A stretch of DNA of 45,442 bases, taken from assembly GCA_036389135.1 (NCBI GenBank), contig DASVQP010000089.1:1-45442 (forward strand). Reading direction: 5' to 3'. A program made the position numbers and the translations under genes. The DNA is from Longimicrobium sp. GTDB taxonomy: Bacteria; Gemmatimonadota; Gemmatimonadetes; Longimicrobiales; Longimicrobiaceae. Below, in pieces: positions 23,447 through 30,269 of this stretch; within the stretch, counting starts at the first letter, position 1, and each line of letters opens with the position of its first letter. The notes under the pieces are model-generated. The model saw nothing but the letters and a program-made list of their open reading frames with translations, searched no databases and had not been told where the DNA came from.

Positions 23447-23677
23447 CTAGTTCACCACGTCGGCCACGAACAGCTTGCGGCCGTCGAGCCCGTAGCGGAT
23501 GGCGCGCCCGCCGGGAAGGAAGTGGGTGTGCTCGAGCTCCATGGCGCGGCGCCCCTCGATGCGGACGAAGTGGCTGGTCGCCACCACCATCACGATCTCC
23601 ACCGCGGACGCCATTCCCAGCGTGCGGCGCAGGGCGCGCTCCTGCTCTTCCGTCAACGGCTTGGGGCCTTCGCTCAT
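23447..23677 (-). CDS. hypothetical protein, 76 aa
   Basis: Short soluble protein. The helical start (LTEEQERALRRTLG) is followed by alternating beta-type segments ending in RKLFVADVVN. I know no family. It is read in the same direction as its neighbours, between the cold-shock gene's terminator and the zinc-ribbon gene. The ATG at 23677 is preferred because upstream in-frame residues run into the terminator region. Confidence 0.6.
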   Translation of the reverse strand: MSEGPKPLTEEQERALRRTLGMASAVEIVMVVATSHFVRIEGRRAMELEHTHFLPGGRAIRYGLDGRKLFVADVVN

Positions 23678-23737
23678 CGTCCTGCCTCGCCTGGAGTGGA
23701 TCCCGCCGGAGCCCCAACGGGCTCCGCCCAACGAAAA

Positions 23738-23765
23738 GAGCCGCCCCGAAGCTTCGGGGCGGCTC
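23738..23765 (-). terminator. intrinsic terminator of the cold-shock gene
   Basis: A perfect palindrome of 14-bp arms (GAGCCGCCCCGAAG / CTTCGGGGCGGCTC). On the minus strand it is followed by TTTT (complement of 23734-23737). It lies 39 bp past the cold-shock stop codon. Confidence 0.85.
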
Positions 23766-23803
23766 TCCCCCGGGTGCTCACCCCCCCGGGACTATCGTTC
23801 GGC

Positions 23804-24013
23804 TCAGCCGACGACGGCGACGTTCTCGGCGGCGGGGCCCTTCTGGCCCTGCACCACGTCGAACTCCACCTGGTCACCCTCGTTCAGCGACTTGAAGCCG
23901 CTGCCCTGGATGGCGCTGTGGTGGACGAAGCAATCCTTGCCGCCGTCCTGCGGGGTGATGAAGCCGAACCCCTTCTCCGCATTGAACCACTTCACGGTGC
24001 CTGTGGTACGCAT
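23804..24013 (-). CDS. cold-shock domain protein, CspA family, 69 aa
   Basis: Canonical cold-shock domain with both RNA-binding motifs: [12 protein letters not shown] (RNP1) and DCFVHHSAI (RNP2 region). Length is typical. It binds single-stranded RNA/DNA as an RNA chaperone in the cytoplasm. A promoter-like sequence at 24190-24218 implies a leader of about 170 bases before the ATG, as in cspA-type genes whose long leader controls translation by temperature. A strong terminator follows. Confidence 0.95.
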   Translation of the reverse strand: MRTTGTVKWFNAEKGFGFITPQDGGKDCFVHHSAIQGSGFKSLNEGDQVEFDVVQGQKGPAAENVAVVG

Positions 24014-24189
24014 TTCCGTACTCCTGATTGGTATTGTACTGACTGCCAGAAGTGCGGTATCTCCGTACTCACCGACTGCCCGTATGGTCCGCGGAATCGT
24101 GGCGCTCCGCGGGGCGCGGCGGCAAGAAACAGAAACGGACCCGAACGGCTAGCGTCCAGGTCCGATGACTGAACTTCTTTCGCTCACGC

Positions 24190-24218
24190 AATGTAGCGGG
24201 AAAACGAGGCCGGGTCAA
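24190..24218 (-). promoter_or_regulatory. sigma-70 promoter of the cold-shock gene
   Basis: On the minus strand TTGACC, 17 bp, TACATT. The predicted start near 24183 gives a 5' leader of roughly 170 bases down to the ATG at 24013. Confidence 0.65.
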
Positions 24219-24223
24219 GCCAC

Positions 24224-24248
24224 GGAAGTGCGTGAGTGCGTTGGTGCG
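24224..24248 (+). repeat. 25-bp direct repeat, left copy
   Basis: Identical over 25 bases to 25446-25470 (core GAAGTGCGTGAGTGCGTTGG) and in the same orientation. The pair brackets the membrane/coiled-coil gene. It belongs to the GTGCGTGAGTGCG repeat family. Confidence 0.8.
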
Positions 24249-24306
24249 TGAGTGCGCTGGTTCACTCGATCTGGCTCGGAGTGCTGGCCGAGCCGGGTGC
24301 GATAAG

Positions 24307-25434
24307 CTACGCCTGGCCTCGCTCTAGTTGCGTGAGGAAGCGTTCCACGTCCTGCGCGGCGGCGTGGTCTTCGCGAAGGCGCTCGTGCTCGGCTTCGAAG
24401 CCGGCGAGCGAAGCGGCCAGGGAGCCGTCCGGGCCCAGCTCCGTCTGCAGGCTCTCCAGCGGCTCGGTGGAGAGGGCGGTCGAGCGCATCTCGTCTTCGG
24501 TGGGTGCGATCCCGCGGATGGCGAGCATCGCCTGCTGCACCACGATCCCCTGGCGCACCTCCTCGCAGCGGCCCAACAGGTCGCGCAGGTGGGTAATGCA
24601 CCGCTCTCCCTCGGGCGTCGTGCCGATCCGCTGGTCGCGTTCCCAGCTCGCGAGCAGAGCCTTGCCGCTCTGGACGACGGAGGCGAGCTCCGCCAGCCTG
24701 CGCTGCGCGTCGGCCAGAGTCGATTCGGCGGTGTGCTCCACGAAGCTGGACAGCTCCTGCTGCCACCGCACCAGGTCGATCGACCAGAGCCGCGCCTCGT
24801 GGCGCGCCCGCTGGCTATGAAGAACGCTCTCCGCGTACGTCAGCTTCTCGCGGACCGGCTGGAGGGCCGCCAGCCCCACCTCGCGCTCCAGCATCGCCTG
24901 CACCCCGTCGATGCGCGCCTGCTGCGAGTCGATCTCCCGCAGCCGCTGGTGGATGCGGGCCTCGTCCGCATCCAGGCCGGGCTCCACGCTCTCCGCCCGC
25001 GCGAACGGGAGAGCGGGGGGGAGGTTCGTCGTCTCTTCCGCGAGTCGCGGCTGCGAGGGCGCTCTCCCCAGCTTCCAGGGCTGGACGCCCGGCAGGCCCT
25101 GGAGCGCCAGCACCAGCGGGAGCCCCACCGCCAGCGGCCATACGATCAGCAGAATCCCAAAGAAATCCATTGCTCCGCCCCCGGCCAACACCGCACCCGC
25201 CGCTCCCGCCACCGCCGAGACCCCCAGGAGGCGCAGCCTCCGTCGCTCCTTGAAGAAAAACCACGCGACCGCCAGCGCCACGGCGCTCAGGATCAACCCG
25301 AACGGCAGGAAGAGCTCTTTGCCGATTGCCGCCGTTGATCCCAGGGCCATGAGCAGGAGATACGCGCGGGCGATGTATGCCACGATCCGCAGGAAGATGT
25401 CGCCGGCGGTGGATCTTTCAGGTTGTTGAGTCAT
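24307..25434 (-). CDS. membrane protein with long coiled-coil domain, 375 aa
   Basis: Residues ~15-110 hold about four membrane spans. Residues ~150-375 are a long charged helical region with heptad-like spacing (for example DEARIHQRLREIDSQQARID), predicted coiled coil in the cytoplasm. There is no catalytic motif and no family I recognise. ATG 25434 is chosen because upstream residues derive from repeat sequence. The gene is bracketed by 25-bp direct repeats. Confidence 0.65.
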   Translation of the reverse strand: MTQQPERSTAGDIFLRIVAYIARAYLLLMALGSTAAIGKELFLPFGLILSAVALAVAWFFFKERRRLRLLGVSAVAGAAGAVLAGGGAMDFFGILLIVWPLAVGLPLVLALQGLPGVQPWKLGRAPSQPRLAEETTNLPPALPFARAESVEPGLDADEARIHQRLREIDSQQARIDGVQAMLEREVGLAALQPVREKLTYAESVLHSQRARHEARLWSIDLVRWQQELSSFVEHTAESTLADAQRRLAELASVVQSGKALLASWERDQRIGTTPEGERCITHLRDLLGRCEEVRQGIVVQQAMLAIRGIAPTEDEMRSTALSTEPLESLQTELGPDGSLAASLAGFEAEHERLREDHAAAQDVERFLTQLERGQA

Positions 25435-25445
25435 GCGGAGGGGAA

Positions 25446-25470
25446 GGAAGTGCGTGAGTGCGTTGGTGCG
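25446..25470 (+). repeat. 25-bp direct repeat, right copy
   Basis: Exact same-orientation copy of 24224-24248, starting 12 bp before the start codon side of the membrane/coiled-coil gene. Confidence 0.8.
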
Positions 25471-25514
25471 GGGTGTGAGTGCGGAAGCCCAGTGCAGCAT
25501 CACGCCCTCTTCTT

Positions 25515-25705
25515 GTCATCCTGAGAGAGCCGCATCGCAGAGAGATGCGAGACGCTCCGGACTTCTGCGGCGAGCGAAGGATCTAGGCGAGGCGGGGACG
25601 AGGCCGGCGAGTCAGGCCGGCCTCTCGGAATGCGCAGTAGATCCTTCGCTCCGCGCCATGGTACGGAGGGTGAGCAAGTTCGGAGAAGCGCGTCACTCAG
25701 GATGA
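25515..25705. repeat. TCATCCTGA inverted-repeat element (MITE-like)
   Basis: The outer arms are TCATCCTGAG (from 25515) and CTCAGGATGA (to 25705). The inner arms are GAGCGAAGGATCTA at 25572-25585 and its exact reverse complement at 25638-25651. I see no coding sequence. Elements with this GAAGGATCT core are common in environmental bacterial genomes (general recollection). Confidence 0.7.
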
Positions 25706-25753
25706 GAGAAAGGAGGGGATGGTTGTCCGATGTCCCCGCCTCTCTGTTACCCC

Positions 25754-25802
25754 TCCGCACTCACGCACTCACGCACTCACGCACTCACGCACTCACGCAC
25801 TC
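25754..25802. repeat. tandem GCACTCAC repeat overlapping the thrS stop
   Basis: Five near-perfect 10-base units (CACTCACGCA). The last unit runs into the thrS reading frame and supplies its stop codon (TGA on the minus strand at 25793-25795). Confidence 0.85.
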
Positions 25803-27766
25803 CCAAACCCTACCTGCAGCGTGCGCGTCCTCATCTGCTCCAGAATACGGTCCGCGAACTCCCGGCGGTCGACGATCTCCTGTTTGCGGCCGGCGCCGCG
25901 CACGCGGACGGCGGCGGTGCCCTCGGTGGCCTCGCGGCCGCCGATGACGGCCATGTAGGGGACCTTTTGCGTCTCCGCCTCGCGGATGCGGTAGTTCAGG
26001 GTCTCGCCGCGGTCGTCGGCCTCGGCGCGGATGCCGAGGGCCTTGAGCTCGGCGGCGTACCGGCGCGCCACTTCGGCCTGGTCGTCGCTGATGGGGATCA
26101 CCACCACCTGCACCGGCGCGAGCCACACCGGGAAGGCGCCGGCGAAGTGCTCGATCAGGTTCCCCGTGAAGCGCTCCAGGGTGCCGAATATGGCGCGGTG
26201 TATCATCACCGGCCGGTGCGGCTTGTTGTCCTGCCCCGTGTACTCCAGCTCGAAGCGCTCGGGGAGCTGGAAGTCCAGCTGGATCGTCGGGCCCTGCCAC
26301 ATACGGCCGATCGCGTCCTTGAACTTGATGTCGATCTTGGGGCCGTAGAAGGCGCCGCCCCCTTCGTCCACGTCGAACGGGATCTCCTTGCGCTCCAGCA
26401 CCCGCTGCAGCGTCGCCTCCGCCTGGTCCCACACCTCATCGCTCCCCAGCCGCTCCTCGGGGCGCGTGCTAATCTCGAAGCTCAGCTCGAAGCCGAACGT
26501 CTCCCTCACCAGTCGGTCCACCTGGTCCAGGCAGAGGAAGATCTCGTCCTCGATCTGGTCCATGGTGCAGAAGATGTGGGCGTCGTCCATCGACAGCCCG
26601 CGCACGCGCAGCAGGCCGTGCAGCGTGCCCGAGCGCTCGTTGCGGTACACGTTGGCGACTTCCGAGTACCGGATGGGGAGGTCGCGGTAGCTGCGCGGCT
26701 GGCTCTTGAAGATCAGCGCGTGCATCGGGCAGTTCATCGGCTTCACGCGGTACTTCACCTCCTCGCCCTCGCCCGCGCCCGCTTCCATGGCCGGAAACTG
26801 GTTCTCGGCGTAGAGCGGAAGGTGCCCGGAGACCTTGAACAGCTCCTCGCGGGTGATGTTGGGCGTGGAGACCAGCGAGTAGCCGTTGGCCACGTTGTCG
26901 TCCTCCACCGCGCGCGTCAGAAGCCACTTCACCAGCGCGCCCTTGGGGTGCCAGAAGACGAGCCCCGGCCCCACCATCTCCTGAATGGAGAAGAGGTCGA
27001 GCTGCTTGCCGAGGACGCGGTGGTCGCGCTTGCGGGCTTCCTCCAGCCGGTGCAGGTGCTGCTCCAGCGCGTCCTTGCTGAAAAAGGCCGTGCCGTAGAT
27101 GCGCTGCAGCGTCTGCCGCTTCTCGTCGCCGCGCCAGTAGGCGGCGGCGGCGTTGAGGAGCTTGAAGTGCTTGAGGGCACCCGTGGTGGGGACGTGCGGG
27201 CCGCGGCAAAGGTCCAGGAAGGGTCCGTTGCGGTACACGGTGATCGTCTCACCCTCGGGCAGCTCCTCCAGCCGCTCCAGCTTGAGCGGATCTCCGGCGA
27301 ACAGCTCCCGGGCCTCCTCGCGGCTCACCACGCGGCGCTCGAACGGGTCGCTCTCCTTGGCGACGGCCGCCATCTCCTTCTCGATCTGCTCCAGGTCTTC
27401 GGGGGTGAAGGGGCGGCTCACCTCGAAGTCGTAGTAGAAGCCGTCCTCGATCGACGGTCCGAAGCCGATCCTGGCTTCCGGGCGCAGGCGGCGAACCGCC
27501 GTCGCCATGATGTGCGCCGCCGAGTGGCGGAGGACGTCCAGCGCCTCCGGGTTCCTGTCGGTCAGGATCTCCACCTTCGCGTCGCCCTCCAGCGGGCGCG
27601 CCAGGTCCACCACCTGGCCGTCGACCTTTGCGGCGAGAGCGGCCTTGGCGAGCCCCGGCCCGATCTGCTCCGCCAGGTCGCGGACGGAGTTGCCCTTCAG
27701 CAGCTCGCGGACGGAGCCGTCCGGGAGCGTGACCCGCACCCGCTCGGCAGACTCTGCAACGCTCAT
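25793..27766 (-). CDS. thrS: threonine--tRNA ligase, 657 aa
   Basis: Full-length class II synthetase that charges tRNA-Thr. Domains in order: a TGS domain (~8-66), the editing/second additional domain (HSAAHIMATAVRRL, later HTSR-type residues), the catalytic core with motif 2 (YRNERSGTLHGLLRVRG) and zinc-binding Cys in KPMNCPMHAL, and the C-terminal anticodon-binding domain (~545-650). Length is normal. The last residues (QVGFGSA) are encoded at the edge of a tandem repeat, so the natural C-terminus may have been altered slightly. It appears to be a single gene. Confidence 0.97.
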   Translation of the reverse strand: MSVAESAERVRVTLPDGSVRELLKGNSVRDLAEQIGPGLAKAALAAKVDGQVVDLARPLEGDAKVEILTDRNPEALDVLRHSAAHIMATAVRRLRPEARIGFGPSIEDGFYYDFEVSRPFTPEDLEQIEKEMAAVAKESDPFERRVVSREEARELFAGDPLKLERLEELPEGETITVYRNGPFLDLCRGPHVPTTGALKHFKLLNAAAAYWRGDEKRQTLQRIYGTAFFSKDALEQHLHRLEEARKRDHRVLGKQLDLFSIQEMVGPGLVFWHPKGALVKWLLTRAVEDDNVANGYSLVSTPNITREELFKVSGHLPLYAENQFPAMEAGAGEGEEVKYRVKPMNCPMHALIFKSQPRSYRDLPIRYSEVANVYRNERSGTLHGLLRVRGLSMDDAHIFCTMDQIEDEIFLCLDQVDRLVRETFGFELSFEISTRPEERLGSDEVWDQAEATLQRVLERKEIPFDVDEGGGAFYGPKIDIKFKDAIGRMWQGPTIQLDFQLPERFELEYTGQDNKPHRPVMIHRAIFGTLERFTGNLIEHFAGAFPVWLAPVQVVVIPISDDQAEVARRYAAELKALGIRAEADDRGETLNYRIREAETQKVPYMAVIGGREATEGTAAVRVRGAGRKQEIVDRREFADRILEQMRTRTLQVGFGSA

Positions 27767-27906
27767 GTTCCTGTCTCCAGACGACGTACGAAGATATCGC
27801 GAAGTGGCCGCGCCACGTGTTACCGGTAGACCGTGAATCTAGTCCGGCACGGCGTTTCGTGGCAACTTCGCGTGTGCCGGCTGATACCGTGGCAGCCACG
27901 CGGGTG

Positions 27907-27935
27907 TTGACAGCGGCGCCGGCGCGACGTATTCT
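27907..27935 (+). promoter_or_regulatory. sigma-70 promoter of the NlpC/P60 gene
   Basis: TTGACA, 17 bp, TATTCT: a near-consensus promoter about 95 bp before the NlpC/P60 start codon. Confidence 0.7.
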
Positions 27936-28030
27936 GCCGCCCTTCCCAAGCCCAGCCTACCGCTGACCGGGGTCTCTCCCCCACGCGCCGAGCGCAGTTC
28001 CGGCGCGCGAACCGAAATCCGCAGAGCTCG

Positions 28031-28582
28031 ATGAAAGCACAGCCGCGCCGCGCCGTTGCGCGCCTCCCGTTCCTCCTCGCGTTCTCCGTCCTGCTCGCCG
28101 TACCGGCCCCCGCCGCCGCCCAGACCTACATCAAGCGCTTCCTGGGGATCGAAGCCGCCCCGCCCGCCGCCTCCGCTTCCGAGGAGTCGGTGGTCACGCG
28201 CGCGCGCAGCTACATGGGCCTCCGCTACCGCTGGGGCGGCGAGCGGCCGGAGACGGGGTTCGACTGCAGCGGGTTCGTGCGGCACATCATGCGGGCGGCC
28301 GGCGTGCAGCTCCCGCGCACTTCCGCGCAGCAGGCGCGGGCGGGGCAGGAGGTGCCGCGGGACGTGGCTCAGCTCCGCGTGGGCGACCTGATCACCTTTG
28401 GGCGCGGCGGGCGGATCTCGCACATCGGGATCTACGTGGGGAACGGGCGCTACATTCACGCCAGCAGCTACGCGGGCCGCGTCACCGAGAGCCCGCTTCC
28501 AAGCCGCTCCTGGTGGCAGGGCGCGCGCCGCGTGCTGGTCGCGTCGGCGCAGGCGGATTCGACGAGGGTGCCGGGGAGCTGA
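28031..28582 (+). CDS. secreted NlpC/P60 cell-wall peptidase, 183 aa
   Basis: Signal peptide at residues ~1-30 (cleavage near AAAQT). The NlpC/P60 domain follows at ~50-165 with the catalytic triad: Cys79 in DCSGF, His in SHIGIYVG, and a second His in YIHASS. Such enzymes cut D-gamma-glutamyl-diaminopimelate bonds in peptidoglycan stem peptides. It acts outside the inner membrane. The gene has its own promoter and is followed at once by a CCCCTCCCCC hairpin. Confidence 0.92.
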   Translation: MKAQPRRAVARLPFLLAFSVLLAVPAPAAAQTYIKRFLGIEAAPPAASASEESVVTRARSYMGLRYRWGGERPETGFDCSGFVRHIMRAAGVQLPRTSAQQARAGQEVPRDVAQLRVGDLITFGRGGRISHIGIYVGNGRYIHASSYAGRVTESPLPSRSWWQGARRVLVASAQADSTRVPGS

Positions 28583-28613
28583 GGGGGCCCCCTCCCCCGC
28601 TCGTGAACTCGCG

Positions 28614-28645
28614 GCCCCTCCCCCAAAACAACCTGGGGGAGGGGC
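28614..28645 (+). terminator. CCCCTCCCCC hairpin repeat after the NlpC/P60 gene
   Basis: Stem CCCCTCCCCC / GGGGGAGGGG with an A-rich loop, followed by GGTTTGCATG. A near-identical hairpin with similar flanks follows the PilR-like gene at 43544-43574. It is both a dispersed repeat and a plausible terminator. Confidence 0.65.
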
Positions 28646-28701
28646 GGTTTGCATGTGGCGGTGCGGAGTCGCGGGCGGCCGCGCGGGGGCGGGCGTGACG
28701 G

Positions 28702-29262
28702 TTATGACTTCGGGAGGAGGCGTGACGATCGCGGCAATCCCGTCTTGCGAAAGAGAGCTCGAAATGCGGCGCGATCGTATGGCGGGCGGGTCATCCGGCT
28801 GCGCATCCGCTCCAGCAAGGGCAGCACGGTCCCCGGATCCTCCTGGATGAGCCTCTCCACGAAACGATCCGGGGAGATCACGTTGATCCCCGCGGCTTCC
28901 AGCGCCGGATCGCGGAAGTGCTTCTCGTTGACCGTCACGAGGTGCGTCGCCTCGGCGGAAAGGGCGCTCGCGGCTACGTGCCGGTCTCCAGGGTGCACCC
29001 GGGGGAATCGCGCCTCCAACGCTGGAGCCGCGGGGACCACCGCATTCGGAAAAGCGGCGTTCATCTTCGCGGCGATGCGAGCAACCTGCGCCTGTGGCAG
29101 CGAATACTTGGCGGCCAGGTTGCGCGTCCATTCCTCCTCGATCCGCTGACTCCAGAACGGATCGAGAACGTCCTCCTCAGCCAGTGTGAGGAGGACGTCC
29201 CGGGTGAGTGCGCCAAACAAGGTGTTCGCGTCCAGCAACGCACGCGGAACAGGCTCGGGCAT
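28702..29262 (-). CDS. PIN-domain RNase toxin, 186 aa
   Basis: PIN-domain acidic residues are visible: Asp in LLDANTLF at the start, Glu residues in RIEEEWTRN, Asp in HPGDRHVAAS, and the VNEKHF segment typical of the last strand. VapC-type relatives are RNases that cut tRNA or rRNA. The start codon overlaps the stop of the upstream HTH gene (ATGA), so the two are translationally coupled as antitoxin then toxin. The C-terminal ~40 residues extend beyond a minimal PIN domain. Confidence 0.82.
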   Translation of the reverse strand: MPEPVPRALLDANTLFGALTRDVLLTLAEEDVLDPFWSQRIEEEWTRNLAAKYSLPQAQVARIAAKMNAAFPNAVVPAAPALEARFPRVHPGDRHVAASALSAEATHLVTVNEKHFRDPALEAAGINVISPDRFVERLIQEDPGTVLPLLERMRSRMTRPPYDRAAFRALFRKTGLPRSSRLLPKS

Positions 29263-29765
29263 CAGCTTCCGAGCCGGCGTGGCGGGGTTCGCTCCGCTGC
29301 CTGGAGCTCGTACAGGTTCATTCCCTGGCTCATGTCCACGACCTCGTCGATCAGCTCACGCCGACGGTCTCGCTCGGCCTTGTACCGGAGCAGATCAGCG
29401 AGCCGGATCCGGCGATGGGAGCCCGCCATGCGTGCGGGCAGACGTCCCGAGTCAACGAGCTTGGTGACGTGGGGGCGGGAGACTCCAAGGAGGGAGGCGG
29501 CCTGAGTCGTCGTCACCTCCGGAGCGGCGGAGACGAGCGCCACCACGTGACCTACCGATGCCTCGTAGAGCAGCGTCGCCACCATGGCCACCACGGCCGG
29601 AGGAAGGGCGGCCTGGAATCCACCTGGCGCACTGACCGTTACGGTCGCTCCCTCAGGCAGGCCCTGAAGGGCGGCGGCGCTGCGCTCGGCCTCCTGACGA
29701 TCGATCGCGGTGGCGGACGGGTCAAGAGCGCCAAGGAGCTCGCGGGAAGATTCTACCGTTGCCAT
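29262..29765 (-). CDS. HTH antitoxin of the PIN pair, 167 aa
   Basis: Residues ~85-135 form an excisionase-like winged helix: TTTQAASLLGVSRPHVTKLV followed by LPARMAGSHRRIRLADLLRY. This fold binds the promoter in several PIN/HTH toxin-antitoxin pairs. The C-terminal ~30 residues would contact the toxin. It precedes the PIN gene with a one-base ATGA overlap, as expected for autoregulated pairs. The role follows from fold and context; no antitoxin activity is shown by sequence alone. Confidence 0.78.
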   Translation of the reverse strand: MATVESSRELLGALDPSATAIDRQEAERSAAALQGLPEGATVTVSAPGGFQAALPPAVVAMVATLLYEASVGHVVALVSAAPEVTTTQAASLLGVSRPHVTKLVDSGRLPARMAGSHRRIRLADLLRYKAERDRRRELIDEVVDMSQGMNLYELQAAERTPPRRLGS

Positions 29766-29849
29766 GTTCCCGGCCTCGTGCGTGAGTGTGATCCCGAATA
29801 TAGCACCGGGGTCACCGCAAACGCAACAAACGAAACACAGATGGCCGGT

Positions 29850-30191
29850 TCAGAACACCCAGGTGATCACGGCGATGGTGGCGCCGAGGACGAGGGTGGC
29901 GGCCTGGAGGGCAAGGCCGGCGGTGCGGGCGTGCGCGTCCAGCTTGCGGGCGGCGGCTTCCTCTTCCTGCGCGCGGATCAGCTGCTGGTGCTGGCAGAAG
30001 GTGAGCATGCGGAAGTCGGGCTCGCTGAGCTGCGCGGCGCCGGATGCGGCGGCGCGCTGGGCCAGCGTGTCGCACTCGGCGGGGATGGCGACGGCGCGGG
30101 GCTCGTACGACGGCATCGAGACCGAGGGCGCGTAGCAGGCGCCGAGCAGCAGGAGCGCGGCGGGGATGGCGAGGGTGCGGAACAGGCGCAT
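29850..30191 (-). CDS. small lipoprotein with C-terminal membrane segment, 113 aa
   Basis: Lipobox LLLGAC near residue 19 marks a lipoprotein. The middle ~60 residues are helical, with two Cys that could pair. The C-terminus (LALQAATLVLGATIAVITWV) is hydrophobic enough to span a membrane, which is odd for a lipoprotein. Family unknown. It lies 78 bp downstream of the GH3 gene on the same strand and may be co-transcribed. Confidence 0.6.
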   Translation of the reverse strand: MRLFRTLAIPAALLLLGACYAPSVSMPSYEPRAVAIPAECDTLAQRAAASGAAQLSEPDFRMLTFCQHQQLIRAQEEEAAARKLDAHARTAGLALQAATLVLGATIAVITWVF

Positions 30192-30269
30192 CGGCGGGGT
30201 CTCCCGGGGGCGGCGGAGGGCTTCGGACCCCGCGAAGGTACGCCGCGGCGCACAGGTGCGGCAAGGTGC

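Noticed and set aside
25754-25802. Possible CRISPR array
   Set aside because: The units are contiguous 10-mers with no spacers; it is a simple tandem repeat.
25730-27829. 699-residue plus-strand frame
   Set aside because: Antisense to thrS, which is unmistakable on the other strand.
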